A stretch of 64,000 bases of DNA, from assembly GCA_965661625.1 (NCBI GenBank), contig CBFIEM010000001.1:186001-250000 (forward strand), written 5' to 3'. A program made the translations under genes and the position numbers. Of the stretch, positions 44,156 through 52,638 are shown in pieces; position 1 is the stretch's first letter, and each line of letters begins with the position of its first letter. This DNA comes from GCA-2705995 sp965661625. GTDB lineage: Bacteria; Bacteroidota; Bacteroidia; Flavobacteriales_G; Salibacteraceae. The notes under the pieces are model-generated. The model did not search any database. It worked only from the letters and a program-made list of their open reading frames with translations, and was not told the DNA's origin.

Positions 44156-44187
44156 TATGCTTCGCATAGCATCGAATGCTACATTTG
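44156..44187. promoter_or_regulatory. Array of ATGC/GCAT half-sites overlapping the cvpA -7 box
   Basis: TATGC-TTC-GCATA (44156-44168) runs into TAGCAT-CGA-ATGCTA (44167-44181). The second palindrome overlaps TACATTTG (44180-44187), an exact -7 box that ends 4 bases before the cvpA ATG. This looks like an operator with four half-sites between two divergent genes; function is inference. Confidence 0.45.
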
Positions 44188-44191
44188 ATTC

Positions 44192-44698
44192 ATGAATTGG
44201 TTAGACGCAGCCCTTGTGATTCCGTTAGTTTATGGTGCCTTTAAAGGCTTTAAAAGAGGGTTGATTGTAGAGGTAGCAACTTTAGCTGCCTTAATTTTAG
44301 GAATTTGGGGAGCTCTCGAGTGTTCTTTCTATGCTGAAAACTTGCTTGATTCGGAGACATCACTCGACGAAAGCTACCTTCCAATTGTGGCGTTTGCCAC
44401 TACCTTCATTGCAATTGTACTTGCTGTTCACTTGCTGGCAAAAGTCATCCATAAACTTGTTGGTATGGTAGCTCTTGGGCTTGTAAACCGCATTATTGGA
44501 TGTGTATTTGGGATAATCAAATTTGCCATCATGCTGAGCTTTTTACTCATACTTGTCAATGGTGTAAATGCCCGTTTTGAACTCATTCCGGCTCAATCAA
44601 TCGACGAATCACTGCTTTATAAACCTTTTGCGCAAGTTGGGGCGTGGGTATTACCCTACGTTACTGACATCAGCTGGTTTCAAGACATCATGGGATAA
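44192..44698 (+). CDS. CvpA-family membrane protein
   Basis: The 168-residue protein has four hydrophobic segments and the family start MNWLDAALVIPLVYGAFKGF with the KRGLIVEVATL turn. CvpA is needed for colicin V production and envelope stress resistance in E. coli; its biochemical role is unclear. A glycosyltransferase gene follows after 13 bases. The start is firm by family comparison, so the nearby -7 box would give an almost leaderless mRNA. Confidence 0.87.
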   Translation: MNWLDAALVIPLVYGAFKGFKRGLIVEVATLAALILGIWGALECSFYAENLLDSETSLDESYLPIVAFATTFIAIVLAVHLLAKVIHKLVGMVALGLVNRIIGCVFGIIKFAIMLSFLLILVNGVNARFELIPAQSIDESLLYKPFAQVGAWVLPYVTDISWFQDIMG

Positions 44699-44711
44699 CT
44701 ACCTTTAGCAC

Positions 44712-45959
44712 GTGAAAACTGCACTATTCATAGGTTTATTTTGGCCAGAGCCTACAACATCTGCCGCAGGCGCAAGAACCATGCGTTTGATGGAATGGCT
44801 TCAACAGGCAGGATACCGGGTTCATTCCGGCGCCACTGCAAGTCCTTCTGCCTACAGTGCAGTGCATGGTAAGGCTCACATCACCACCCACCATATTGTA
44901 GTAAACGACACGAGTTTTGATGAGTTTATAACTGAATTAAATCCCGATGTTGTAATCTATGACACCTTCTTGAGCGAAGAGCAGTTCGGCTGGCGTGTAA
45001 AGAAACACGCTCCTCAATCACTACAGGTGCTTGACCTGCAAGATTTACACTTCTTAAGACAAGCTCGCAGTAAGGCTAAACTTTGGGATAACGGTGCTCA
45101 AGAAGAGCTAAGTAATGCGACCACTTTTCGCGAGGTTGCTGGCGTCTACAGGTGTGACTTGACACTTGTAATATCGAAAACAGAATACACCTTACTCGTT
45201 GAGCAATTCAACGTTCCCAAAAGCCTCCTGATTTACCTCCCTTTGGTGTATGATTTTCCAGCTCCTAACGGGGCTAGGTGGGCCAACAGGAGTGGATTTT
45301 GTTCGATTGGTAGCTTTAAACATAAGCCCAATGTGGATTTGCTTTCATTTACGCTTAGCAACCTTTGGCCGCGCATAAAACGCAAACTGCCAGATGCAAC
45401 TTGGCACATCTATGGGACCTATGCAGGTGCTCAATCCCATCAATTTCACCACCCTCAAAAAGGAGTATACTTAGTGGGTCATGCCGACTTTGTTGTTGAG
45501 GTAATGCATTCACACCGTGTATTACTAGCCCCAGTTAGATTTGGAGCAGGGCTAAAAGGAAAACTTTTAGATGCCTGCTACTACGGTATACCGAGTGTAA
45601 CGACACCTATTGGCGCTGAGGGAATCCAGGAAAATGAACAATGGGCAGGAGTATGCAGCAGTGACATTGATGCCCTCATAGAAGAAACTTGCACCTTGTA
45701 TAGCGATCAAACCGACTGGGAAAAAGCGGTAAACAATGGCAATAAACTCATTTCTAAATTTAATGCTTCAACGCACAGAACACTTTTTCTTGAAGCACTC
45801 AACCACCTTGTTATAAACTTAGAAAATCACCGCAGAAGTAACTTTATCGGGCAAATGATTGGTCATCACCGCCTCAAAAGCACGGAATACCTTTCACGTT
45901 TTATAGAGACGAAAAAAGCCTTAGAAGCATTACGACTCGATAGCAGCAACCCCGGGTAG
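44712..45959 (+). CDS. GT4-type (GT-B fold) glycosyltransferase
   Basis: The 415-residue protein has a glycosyltransferase N-terminal half starting LFIGLFWPEPTTSAAGARTMRLMEWL, where acceptor-binding loops sit, and a donor-binding C-terminal half with FCSIGSFKHKPNVDLL, PVRFGAGLKGKLLDACYYGIPSVTTPIGAEGI (about 277-308; the glutamate of the family E-x7-E-like region is reduced). It lacks membrane spans and should act in the cytoplasm on an unknown glycan. The 3' end overlaps pgk on the other strand by 30 bases. Confidence 0.82.
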   Translation: MKTALFIGLFWPEPTTSAAGARTMRLMEWLQQAGYRVHSGATASPSAYSAVHGKAHITTHHIVVNDTSFDEFITELNPDVVIYDTFLSEEQFGWRVKKHAPQSLQVLDLQDLHFLRQARSKAKLWDNGAQEELSNATTFREVAGVYRCDLTLVISKTEYTLLVEQFNVPKSLLIYLPLVYDFPAPNGARWANRSGFCSIGSFKHKPNVDLLSFTLSNLWPRIKRKLPDATWHIYGTYAGAQSHQFHHPQKGVYLVGHADFVVEVMHSHRVLLAPVRFGAGLKGKLLDACYYGIPSVTTPIGAEGIQENEQWAGVCSSDIDALIEETCTLYSDQTDWEKAVNNGNKLISKFNASTHRTLFLEALNHLVINLENHRRSNFIGQMIGHHRLKSTEYLSRFIETKKALEALRLDSSNPG

Positions 45960-47120
45960 TTTTTTTCCTTCAATCAGCTCTAAAAGTGCTCCTCCTCCAG
46001 TAGAAACATAGCTTACATGATCTGCTAAGTTGTATTTATTAACGGCAGCTACAGAGTCTCCTCCACCAACTAAAGAAAACGCACCGCGTTCTGTTGCAGT
46101 AACCACCGCATAGGCCACTTTCTTTGTGCCAGCCTCAAAATTATCAAACTCAAAAACGCCCATTGGTCCATTCCATAAAATGGTTTTGGACTCTTCAATA
46201 CACAATTTATTCTGCTCAGCAGCTTTTGGGCCAATGTCCAGTCCCATCCAATTTTCAGGAATATCATTGGTCTGTGTTATGCGTTGTTCAGCATCGTTGC
46301 TAAATCCATTGGCACAAACTGAGTCTTCGGGAAGTAAAATCCTTACGCCCTTAGCTTCGGCTTGTTTCATCACTTGTTTTGCAACATCTAAAAACGCTGT
46401 TTCTACAAGTGATGAACCCACATTTCCTCCTTGTGCTGCTTCAAACGTGTAAGCCATTCCACCACCAATTATGAGGTTATCTATTTTATCCAGAAGGTTT
46501 TCGATGATTCCAATTTTTGAAGAAACTTTAGCACCACCAATAATTGCGGTAAAAGGTTTCTGCGCCTTGTACATAACTGCCTCGGCACTTTTGAGCTCGT
46601 TCGCCATGAGGTATCCAAAATACTTGCTACCTGGAAAGAATGAAGCAATAACTGCGGTAGACGCGTGCTCGCGATGAGCAGTTCCAAACGCATCATTCAC
46701 ATAACAATCTCCTAAAGCAGCCAGTTGCTCAGCAAAGTCGCGATCACCAGCAGTTTCCTCAGCATGGAAGCGAACATTTTCAAGCAATAAAACTTCTCCT
46801 TGCTTCAGGTTCGCGGCTTTATCCCGAGCGTCTGGACCTATAGTATCCAAAGCAAAATGAGTTGGCAACCCCAGCAATGAAGCTAAGTGGGTAGCCACAT
46901 GATTGAGGGAAAACTTATCCTCTGGCCCATTTTTAGGACGACCTAAATGCGACATGAGAATTACGGACCCACCATCTTTTGCGATCTTTTGAATTGTAGG
47001 AATTGCCGCTCGAATACGCGTATCATCAGTTATTTCGAATGCGTCGTTCAAGGGAACATTGAAATCTACACGAACGAGAACTTTTTTTCCTAAAAATGAG
47101 CCTTTGTCAATGGTGTTCAT
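45930..47120 (-). CDS. pgk: Phosphoglycerate kinase
   Basis: The 396-residue glycolytic enzyme makes ATP from 1,3-bisphosphoglycerate. Landmarks are RVDFNVPLND (about 17-26), MSHLGRPKNG, VLLLENVRFH, the AIIGGAKVSSKIG hinge, MGVFEF and the final GGGDSVAAV / STGGGALLELIEGK block. I use the ATG at 47120; an in-frame TTG lies two codons upstream. It converges on the glycosyltransferase gene with a 30-base overlap, and no terminator is visible between them. Confidence 0.97.
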   Translation of the reverse strand: MNTIDKGSFLGKKVLVRVDFNVPLNDAFEITDDTRIRAAIPTIQKIAKDGGSVILMSHLGRPKNGPEDKFSLNHVATHLASLLGLPTHFALDTIGPDARDKAANLKQGEVLLLENVRFHAEETAGDRDFAEQLAALGDCYVNDAFGTAHREHASTAVIASFFPGSKYFGYLMANELKSAEAVMYKAQKPFTAIIGGAKVSSKIGIIENLLDKIDNLIIGGGMAYTFEAAQGGNVGSSLVETAFLDVAKQVMKQAEAKGVRILLPEDSVCANGFSNDAEQRITQTNDIPENWMGLDIGPKAAEQNKLCIEESKTILWNGPMGVFEFDNFEAGTKKVAYAVVTATERGAFSLVGGGDSVAAVNKYNLADHVSYVSTGGGALLELIEGKKLPGVAAIES

Positions 47121-47238
47121 AGCCAAAAATTACTGGGTTAACTACCTCTATTGGTGCCTCAAAAATGCAAAATTGAACCGGCTCTACAAAGCACCTACAT
47201 CGCCTTTTAAAAGCTGGATAATGGTTACATTTGGCGCA

Positions 47239-48354
47239 ATGGAATTCGATCAACTCATAGGGCAAAACCAATTGAGGTCTAAGTTAGAGCAAACCATCGC
47301 TGATAATCATGTTAGTCATGCGCAGCTTTTTGCTGGAAAACTGGGATATGGTGGGCTTCCTTTAGCAATGGCTTTTGCAGAAGCACTGCTGGTTGCTAAC
47401 TCTTCAGATCCAGAGCGTTGTAGGGTAAAATGCAGAAAGCTCATTCACCCAGACTTGCACTTTATGTTTCCGGCAAACAGGGCTGGAAGTGCTGAAAAAA
47501 TAGAGTCCTCGAACTTCTATGAGCAGTGGCGAAAATCATATTTGGCAAATCCATACCTTTCGTTAATTGACTGGATGTCAGCTATTGATGTAGAAAATAA
47601 ACAGGGAATAATTCGCGTGTCTCAAAGTAGGGAATTGCTGCGCTTTTTAACCCTCAAGCCTTACGAGGCGGCTTGTAAAATCGCCTTAATCTGGCTCCCG
47701 GAAAAAATGAACCTTTCCGCAGCGAATGCCCTTTTAAAAGCTTTAGAAGAGCCTAGTCAGAAAACCATTATCCTGTTGGTTTCAGATAATGAAGAGCAGC
47801 TTATTACAACCATTCGCTCTAGAACTCAACTCGTTCGCGTCCCACCAATAGCAGAAACAAGCTTAAAAAAAGCTGTTGAGGAAATTGAGGGTATTTCACC
47901 TGATAGAGCTGCTGTAATTGCTAAACTTGCAGAGGGCGATTTTGCTTATGCCCAACATTTAGCAAATCAAACAGCAGACGATCTTTTCAATCAAGAACAA
48001 TTTATATTATGGATGCGCCATTGCTACAGCAAAGATTTCTTTAAGGTTAGCAATTGGATGGAGGGCATTGTAAAGATTGGTCGCGAGCGACAAAAGCAGT
48101 TTTTCAGGTATGGGCTTCACATTTTCAGGGAGTGCATGGTGATGAATTACGGATCCGAAAGTTTACTTCGGTTAAACGACCAAGAACGCGCTTTTGTGAG
48201 TAAATTTGCTCCCTTTGTGAATGCGGCTAATGCAATACAGTTGGCCGATACGTTTGAGGAGGCGGCTTATCACATCGAGCGAAATGCGAACCCGAAAGTG
48301 TTGTATTTGGATGTATCGGTAAAAGTGATGAAATTACTAACGTTAAAGCCTTGA
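47239..48354 (+). CDS. holB: DNA polymerase III delta-prime-type clamp-loader subunit
   Basis: The 371-residue protein starts with the family block MEFDQLIGQNQLRSKL. It has the RFC-like AAA+ fold with GYGGLPLAMAFAEALL in place of the P-loop, so, as usual for delta-prime, it does not bind ATP through a Walker A motif. KIALIWLPEKMNLSAANALLKALEEPS holds the Walker-B-like/sensor region, with LVSDNEEQLITTIRSRTQ after it. The ATG at 47221 would add six residues; 47239 agrees better with homologues. It lies upstream of ricT, which has its own promoter. Confidence 0.9.
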   Translation: MEFDQLIGQNQLRSKLEQTIADNHVSHAQLFAGKLGYGGLPLAMAFAEALLVANSSDPERCRVKCRKLIHPDLHFMFPANRAGSAEKIESSNFYEQWRKSYLANPYLSLIDWMSAIDVENKQGIIRVSQSRELLRFLTLKPYEAACKIALIWLPEKMNLSAANALLKALEEPSQKTIILLVSDNEEQLITTIRSRTQLVRVPPIAETSLKKAVEEIEGISPDRAAVIAKLAEGDFAYAQHLANQTADDLFNQEQFILWMRHCYSKDFFKVSNWMEGIVKIGRERQKQFFRYGLHIFRECMVMNYGSESLLRLNDQERAFVSKFAPFVNAANAIQLADTFEEAAYHIERNANPKVLYLDVSVKVMKLLTLKP

Positions 48355-48375
48355 TGTTATTCAGGGCTTTCTCCG

Positions 48376-48383
48376 TAAATTTG
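48376..48383 (+). promoter_or_regulatory. Putative -7 box of ricT-gldH-PBP1A
   Basis: TAAATTTG is an exact TAnnTTTG match 51 bases before the ricT ATG. A TTG at 48351-48353 lies 22 bases upstream as a possible -33 element. Confidence 0.5.
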
Positions 48384-48434
48384 AGTGAAATCGAATATTC
48401 CTGTCAATTAAGACAGTCTAAATAAAACGAATGT

Positions 48435-49739
48435 ATGGGATGTGGAAATTGTTCTTCCGGAGGATGTGGAAGTAAGCCAGCTGGTTGCGGAAGCAATGGC
48501 TCGTGTATGAGTGGAGGATGTGGTAAATTGGATGTGTTTGACTGGTTGGCAGGTATGGACCTTCCCAATGGCAAAAACAGCTACCCTTACGTAGAAGTTC
48601 GTTTTAAGAATACCCGAAAAGATTACTTTAAACTTGACAAAGTTGAAGCACATGTAGGTGAGCCTGTAGTAGTTGGGTGTTCATCTGGATATGACATTGG
48701 TATGGTGACCATGGTAGGCGAGCTTGTTGCTGTTCAAATGGACAAACGCAAAATTAGGCCTGAAAAACACGAGTTTCGCTCGATAATTCGCAAACCTGAC
48801 CAAGAAGAAATAGACCGCTGGCAATCTGTTCGTAAAGAAGAAAAGCCAACCATGCTCGCAACGCGATTGATTGTTCAAGAGCTGAAACTTCAAATGAAAA
48901 TTACCGATGTAGAGTTCCAAGCTGACCGCTCGAAAGCTACATTTTACTATACTGCCGAAGATCGTGTAGATTTTCGCGAGCTAATTCGCATCCTTGCCGA
49001 TCGGTTTAAGACCCGCATAGAAATGCGTCAAATTGGGGCGCGTCAGGAGGCTGGACGCGTAGGAGGAATTGGAAGCTGTGGTAGGGAACTGTGTTGCTCT
49101 ACGTGGTTAACTGATTTTAGGTCGGTTAGCACCTCTGCTGCTCGTTATCAGCAGCTCGCTATTAACCCCCTCAAGCTCGCTGGACAATGTGGGAAACTTA
49201 AGTGTTGCTTGAATTATGAGCTTGATGCCTACAAAGATGCAGTGAAAGAGTTTCCCGATAGCAATGTGCGCTTGAAGACAAAAACGGGAACCGCATTTCT
49301 TCAAAAAACCGATATTTTTCGCAGGAGGCAATGGTATGCTTATCCTGAGGCTCCCGGGAAGTTCTTTGAGCTTTCTTTAGATCGCGTGAAAGAGATTATT
49401 GCACTAAATGAAAGCAATACGTTTCCTGACGATTTAGAAGGCTTCGTTGAAATTCCAGAACTCGAACAAGAACCGGATTACGAAAACGTCGTTGGGCAAG
49501 ATAGCCTCACACGCTTTGATCGCAAGAAGTCATCTTCTCGAAATAAACGGAACAAACGGAAATCAAAAGGACCTAATAAGCCACAAAACAAGAGAAATAC
49601 AGGCGATAAAGCGCCTGAAAAAGATGCTAAACGAGGAAGGGAAGCAAGGTCGAAGTCAAGGCCTAAAAAACGTCCAAGCGCTAAACCAAGAAGACCGAAT
49701 AAACCTAACACTAAGAATAATGATAAGCCGTCTAGCTAG
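48435..49739 (+). CDS. ricT: PSP1/RicT-family protein with cysteine-rich head and basic tail
   Basis: The 434-residue protein is of the RicT (YaaT, PSP1 domain) family. In B. subtilis RicT forms an Fe-S complex with RicA and RicF that stimulates RNase Y. The conserved cysteines are present: C215, C220, C221 (CGRELCC) and C252, C257, C258 (CGKLKCC). Two additions stand out. A glycine/serine/cysteine head (residues 1-31) has six extra cysteines (3, 6, 11, 18, 24, 29), and a tail of about 70 residues (364-434) is almost all Lys, Arg, Ser, Pro and Asn. The last codons overlap gldH by 20 bases. No RicA/RicF gene is nearby. Confidence 0.88.
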   Translation: MGCGNCSSGGCGSKPAGCGSNGSCMSGGCGKLDVFDWLAGMDLPNGKNSYPYVEVRFKNTRKDYFKLDKVEAHVGEPVVVGCSSGYDIGMVTMVGELVAVQMDKRKIRPEKHEFRSIIRKPDQEEIDRWQSVRKEEKPTMLATRLIVQELKLQMKITDVEFQADRSKATFYYTAEDRVDFRELIRILADRFKTRIEMRQIGARQEAGRVGGIGSCGRELCCSTWLTDFRSVSTSAARYQQLAINPLKLAGQCGKLKCCLNYELDAYKDAVKEFPDSNVRLKTKTGTAFLQKTDIFRRRQWYAYPEAPGKFFELSLDRVKEIIALNESNTFPDDLEGFVEIPELEQEPDYENVVGQDSLTRFDRKKSSSRNKRNKRKSKGPNKPQNKRNTGDKAPEKDAKRGREARSKSRPKKRPSAKPRRPNKPNTKNNDKPSS

Positions 49740-50196
49740 TATCATTGCAATTGGTCTACTTGTACTAGGGTGCTCCTCTGATCACCATTATGCTGCAGTA
49801 AACCCCATTGATGATCACGCATGGTCAATCAATGATAAACAGCGCTTTTCATTTCATATTGACGACGCATCCAGTCCTTACAATGTTTTCGTATCCGTCC
49901 GCAATACAGGAGCTTATCAGTACAGTAATTTGTGGCTATTTATCCAAACCGAATTTCCTGACCATTCACTGGAAGTAGATACTGTTGAGTGCCCTTTGGC
50001 TTACCCAGACGGACGTTGGCTCGGAGAGGGTGTTGGTGACCTTTTAGATAACTTGATCTTATACCAATATCAGCACCAGTTTCCCGATTCTGGTGACTAC
50101 ACATACACCATTACCCACGCTATGCGGGCAAATACCATTGAAGAAATAACAGATGTTGGATTAATTGTAGACCGAGCAACCCCTGTATCGCAATGA
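49720..50196 (+). CDS. gldH: Gliding motility lipoprotein GldH
   Basis: The 158-residue lipoprotein has lipobox LVLGC (C18). It is recognised by the pattern WSINDKQRFSFHIDDASSPYNVFVSVRNTGAYQYSNLWLFI, the ECPLAYPDGRWLGEG-type block and its place between ricT and a PBP1A gene, which is conserved in gliding and non-gliding Flavobacteriia. GldH is required for gliding in F. johnsoniae. The ATG at 49720 is inside the end of ricT; the stop overlaps the PBP1A start by 4 bases (ATGA). Confidence 0.88.
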   Translation: MISRLASIIAIGLLVLGCSSDHHYAAVNPIDDHAWSINDKQRFSFHIDDASSPYNVFVSVRNTGAYQYSNLWLFIQTEFPDHSLEVDTVECPLAYPDGRWLGEGVGDLLDNLILYQYQHQFPDSGDYTYTITHAMRANTIEEITDVGLIVDRATPVSQ

Positions 50197-52628
50197 CAGA
50201 AGAAGTACAAACACCATCACCAAGCAATAAACGCAAAATCATCCTGTTCTTTTGGGCTTTTTTTGGTGTGGGATTAATTGTTGTAACGCTTTTTTTCTAT
50301 TCACTTTCTATGGGGTGGATTTGGGAGCTTCCTTCATTCGAGGAGCTCGAAAACCCTAAAAGCAATTTGGCAACTGAAGTAATAACAGCTGACAATCAAC
50401 TGATAGGAAAATATTACAGTGAAAACAGAACCCATATAAACTTTAATCAAATTCCTAAAGAAATGGTGCAAGCCTTGGTTGCTACTGAGGATGAGCGCTT
50501 TTATGATCACTCCGGAATTGATATTCGCGGACTAGCGCGAGCGATTGCCTACATGGGAACAAAAGGTGGAGCGAGTACAATAACTCAGCAGCTTGCGAAA
50601 TTGCTCTTTCACGAGCCCTCATCTTCTACAATTGGCAGAATAAAACAAAAATTAATGGAGTGGGTTATTGCCGCAAAGCTAGAGCGACAATATACCAAAG
50701 AGGAAATCCTTACGATGTACCTCAATAAGTTTGATTTTATCAATAACGCAGTAGGGATAGAGTCAGCTGCTCAAGTTTATTTCGGCAAACCGGCTAATGA
50801 ACTCGAAATTCACGAAAGTGCTCTTCTCGTTGGGATGTGCAAAAACCCAGCGTATTTTAATCCTCGCCGTTTTGAAGAACGCTCAATTAATCGTCGGAAC
50901 ACAGTGTTTGGTCAAATGCAACGCAATAAGATCATTTCACCTGCCGAGTGCGACTCTTTAAAAACGCTTCCATTAGATTTAGAATATACAAGCGCCGGTC
51001 ACCGAGACGGTCTTGCGCCCTATTTTCGTGAAGTTCTCCGTGCAGAACTGCGCAAGCTGTTCACCGAAAAGGATGAAGAGGGAAACTACTTGTTAAGTCA
51101 TCCTGATGGAACACCTTTTGACATTTATAGAGATGGGTTAAAGATTTATACTACCCTTGACGCGCGCATGCAACGTTATGCTGAAAATGCGGTGAAAACG
51201 CATTTGGGAAATGAACTACAATCCGATTTCAATCGTCGCAATACGAATAAACGCAACCCTCCTTTTAGCAACGATTTGACCGATAAGCAGGCAGAACGCA
51301 TTGTAAATCAAGCCAAGCGTAGAAGTCCACGTTACCTCATTTTAACCGGTAAACAATGTGCAAACTGCGGCAGAAGAGGCGATTTCGTCGCTGAACAAAA
51401 GGTTGATGGGAAGTCCATGTGGGTGTGCACTGCTTCAGACTGTGGTCACCAGCAGCATAAAGTACCTGTAGACTCCATAGCAATCCTGTTCAATACTCCT
51501 ACTCCAATGAACGTTTTTTCATGGGGTGGTGAAATCGATACGGTGATGACCCCGCTAGACTCCATCAAGTACTACAAAGGATTCCTACAGGCAGGACTAA
51601 TGTCTATGGACCCTAAAACTGGAGAGGTTAAAGCTTGGGTAGGAGGAATTGATTATGATTATTTTGCCTATGATCACGTGCGTCAAAGTCGTCGACAAGT
51701 AGGCTCCACTTTTAAGCCTTTTGTGTATGCTTTAGCTATAGAGGCTGGCTACTCGCCTTGCTACGAAGTTCCCAATATTTTATACTCCTTCAAAAAGGGG
51801 GAATGGGGACTGTTACGCGACTGGACTCCAAAAAACTCCGATGGTGAATACGGGTTCAATGTATCCTTAAAATATGGATTGGCAAACTCCATGAATACCA
51901 TTACTGCCTACGTCATGAAAAAATTTGGACCGCCCGCAGTAATCGAATATGCCAGAAGAATGGGAATTACCTCACCTTTAGACACGGTTCCATCTTTAGC
52001 ACTAGGGGTTGCTGACATTTCGCTTTACGAAATGGTGGGAGCAAATGCGACTTTCGCCAACAAGGGAATCTGGCAAAAACCCATTTTTATTACTCGGATA
52101 GAGGATAAAAACGGCATGGTTATCAAAGAGTTCAGACCCATTACAAAAGAGGCTATGAGCGAGGAGAATGCCTATGCCATGTTAAACCTCATGAAGGGAG
52201 TGGTAGATGGTGTTCGTGGTGGGCCAGAACAAAAGAAAACCGGCACGGGAATTCGCTTGCGTTATAATAGTCCTAAACGAGACTATGACGACATCCGGTA
52301 CCCTATCGCTGGTAAAACGGGAACCACACAAAACAACTCGGATGGTTGGTTTATGGGGGTAACTCCGGACCTTGTAACTGGTGTTTGGGTAGGGGCAGAT
52401 GATCGTTCCGTTCGCTTTAACAGCACCTACTATGGTCAAGGTGCAAATACAGCTTTACCTATTTGGGGGTATTACATGAAGCAAGTATGGGCAGACTCAA
52501 CCATCGATGTATCAAAAGAAGACTTTGAAAAACCCAATAAACCCCTTACAATCCAGTTAGATTGCAGTAAATCTTCACAATCCGGACAGGGGTTTAATTC
52601 TGATGAAACTCCGGATTGGAATAATTAA
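50193..52628 (+). CDS. Class A penicillin-binding protein (PBP1A-type) with a four-cysteine insert
   Basis: The 811-residue bifunctional peptidoglycan synthase has a cytoplasmic N-terminus, one membrane span (about 16-40), a GT51 glycosyltransferase domain (about 65-245; catalytic E99 in ATEDERFYDHSGID, GGASTITQQLAK) and a transpeptidase domain with SxxK S505-K508 (GSTFKPF), SxN S566-N568 and KTG 708-710. In the linker between the two domains, C389, C392, C412 and C417 form a CxxC...CxxxxC zinc-ribbon-like knuckle (51357-51443). I do not recall this from other PBP1A proteins. It follows gldH with a 4-base overlap. Confidence 0.95.
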   Translation: MTEEVQTPSPSNKRKIILFFWAFFGVGLIVVTLFFYSLSMGWIWELPSFEELENPKSNLATEVITADNQLIGKYYSENRTHINFNQIPKEMVQALVATEDERFYDHSGIDIRGLARAIAYMGTKGGASTITQQLAKLLFHEPSSSTIGRIKQKLMEWVIAAKLERQYTKEEILTMYLNKFDFINNAVGIESAAQVYFGKPANELEIHESALLVGMCKNPAYFNPRRFEERSINRRNTVFGQMQRNKIISPAECDSLKTLPLDLEYTSAGHRDGLAPYFREVLRAELRKLFTEKDEEGNYLLSHPDGTPFDIYRDGLKIYTTLDARMQRYAENAVKTHLGNELQSDFNRRNTNKRNPPFSNDLTDKQAERIVNQAKRRSPRYLILTGKQCANCGRRGDFVAEQKVDGKSMWVCTASDCGHQQHKVPVDSIAILFNTPTPMNVFSWGGEIDTVMTPLDSIKYYKGFLQAGLMSMDPKTGEVKAWVGGIDYDYFAYDHVRQSRRQVGSTFKPFVYALAIEAGYSPCYEVPNILYSFKKGEWGLLRDWTPKNSDGEYGFNVSLKYGLANSMNTITAYVMKKFGPPAVIEYARRMGITSPLDTVPSLALGVADISLYEMVGANATFANKGIWQKPIFITRIEDKNGMVIKEFRPITKEAMSEENAYAMLNLMKGVVDGVRGGPEQKKTGTGIRLRYNSPKRDYDDIRYPIAGKTGTTQNNSDGWFMGVTPDLVTGVWVGADDRSVRFNSTYYGQGANTALPIWGYYMKQVWADSTIDVSKEDFEKPNKPLTIQLDCSKSSQSGQGFNSDETPDWNN

Positions 52629-52638
52629 TTGAACAGGT

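Noticed and set aside
48345..48370. Terminator after holB
   Set aside because: An AAAGCCTT/AGGGCTTT stem with a 10-base loop can form, but it has one wobble, no T-tail and overlaps the holB stop; too weak to list.
49478..49711. Leucine-rich 77-codon reverse frame under the ricT tail
   Set aside because: The Leu/Phe-rich composition is just the complement of the Lys/Arg codons of the tail.
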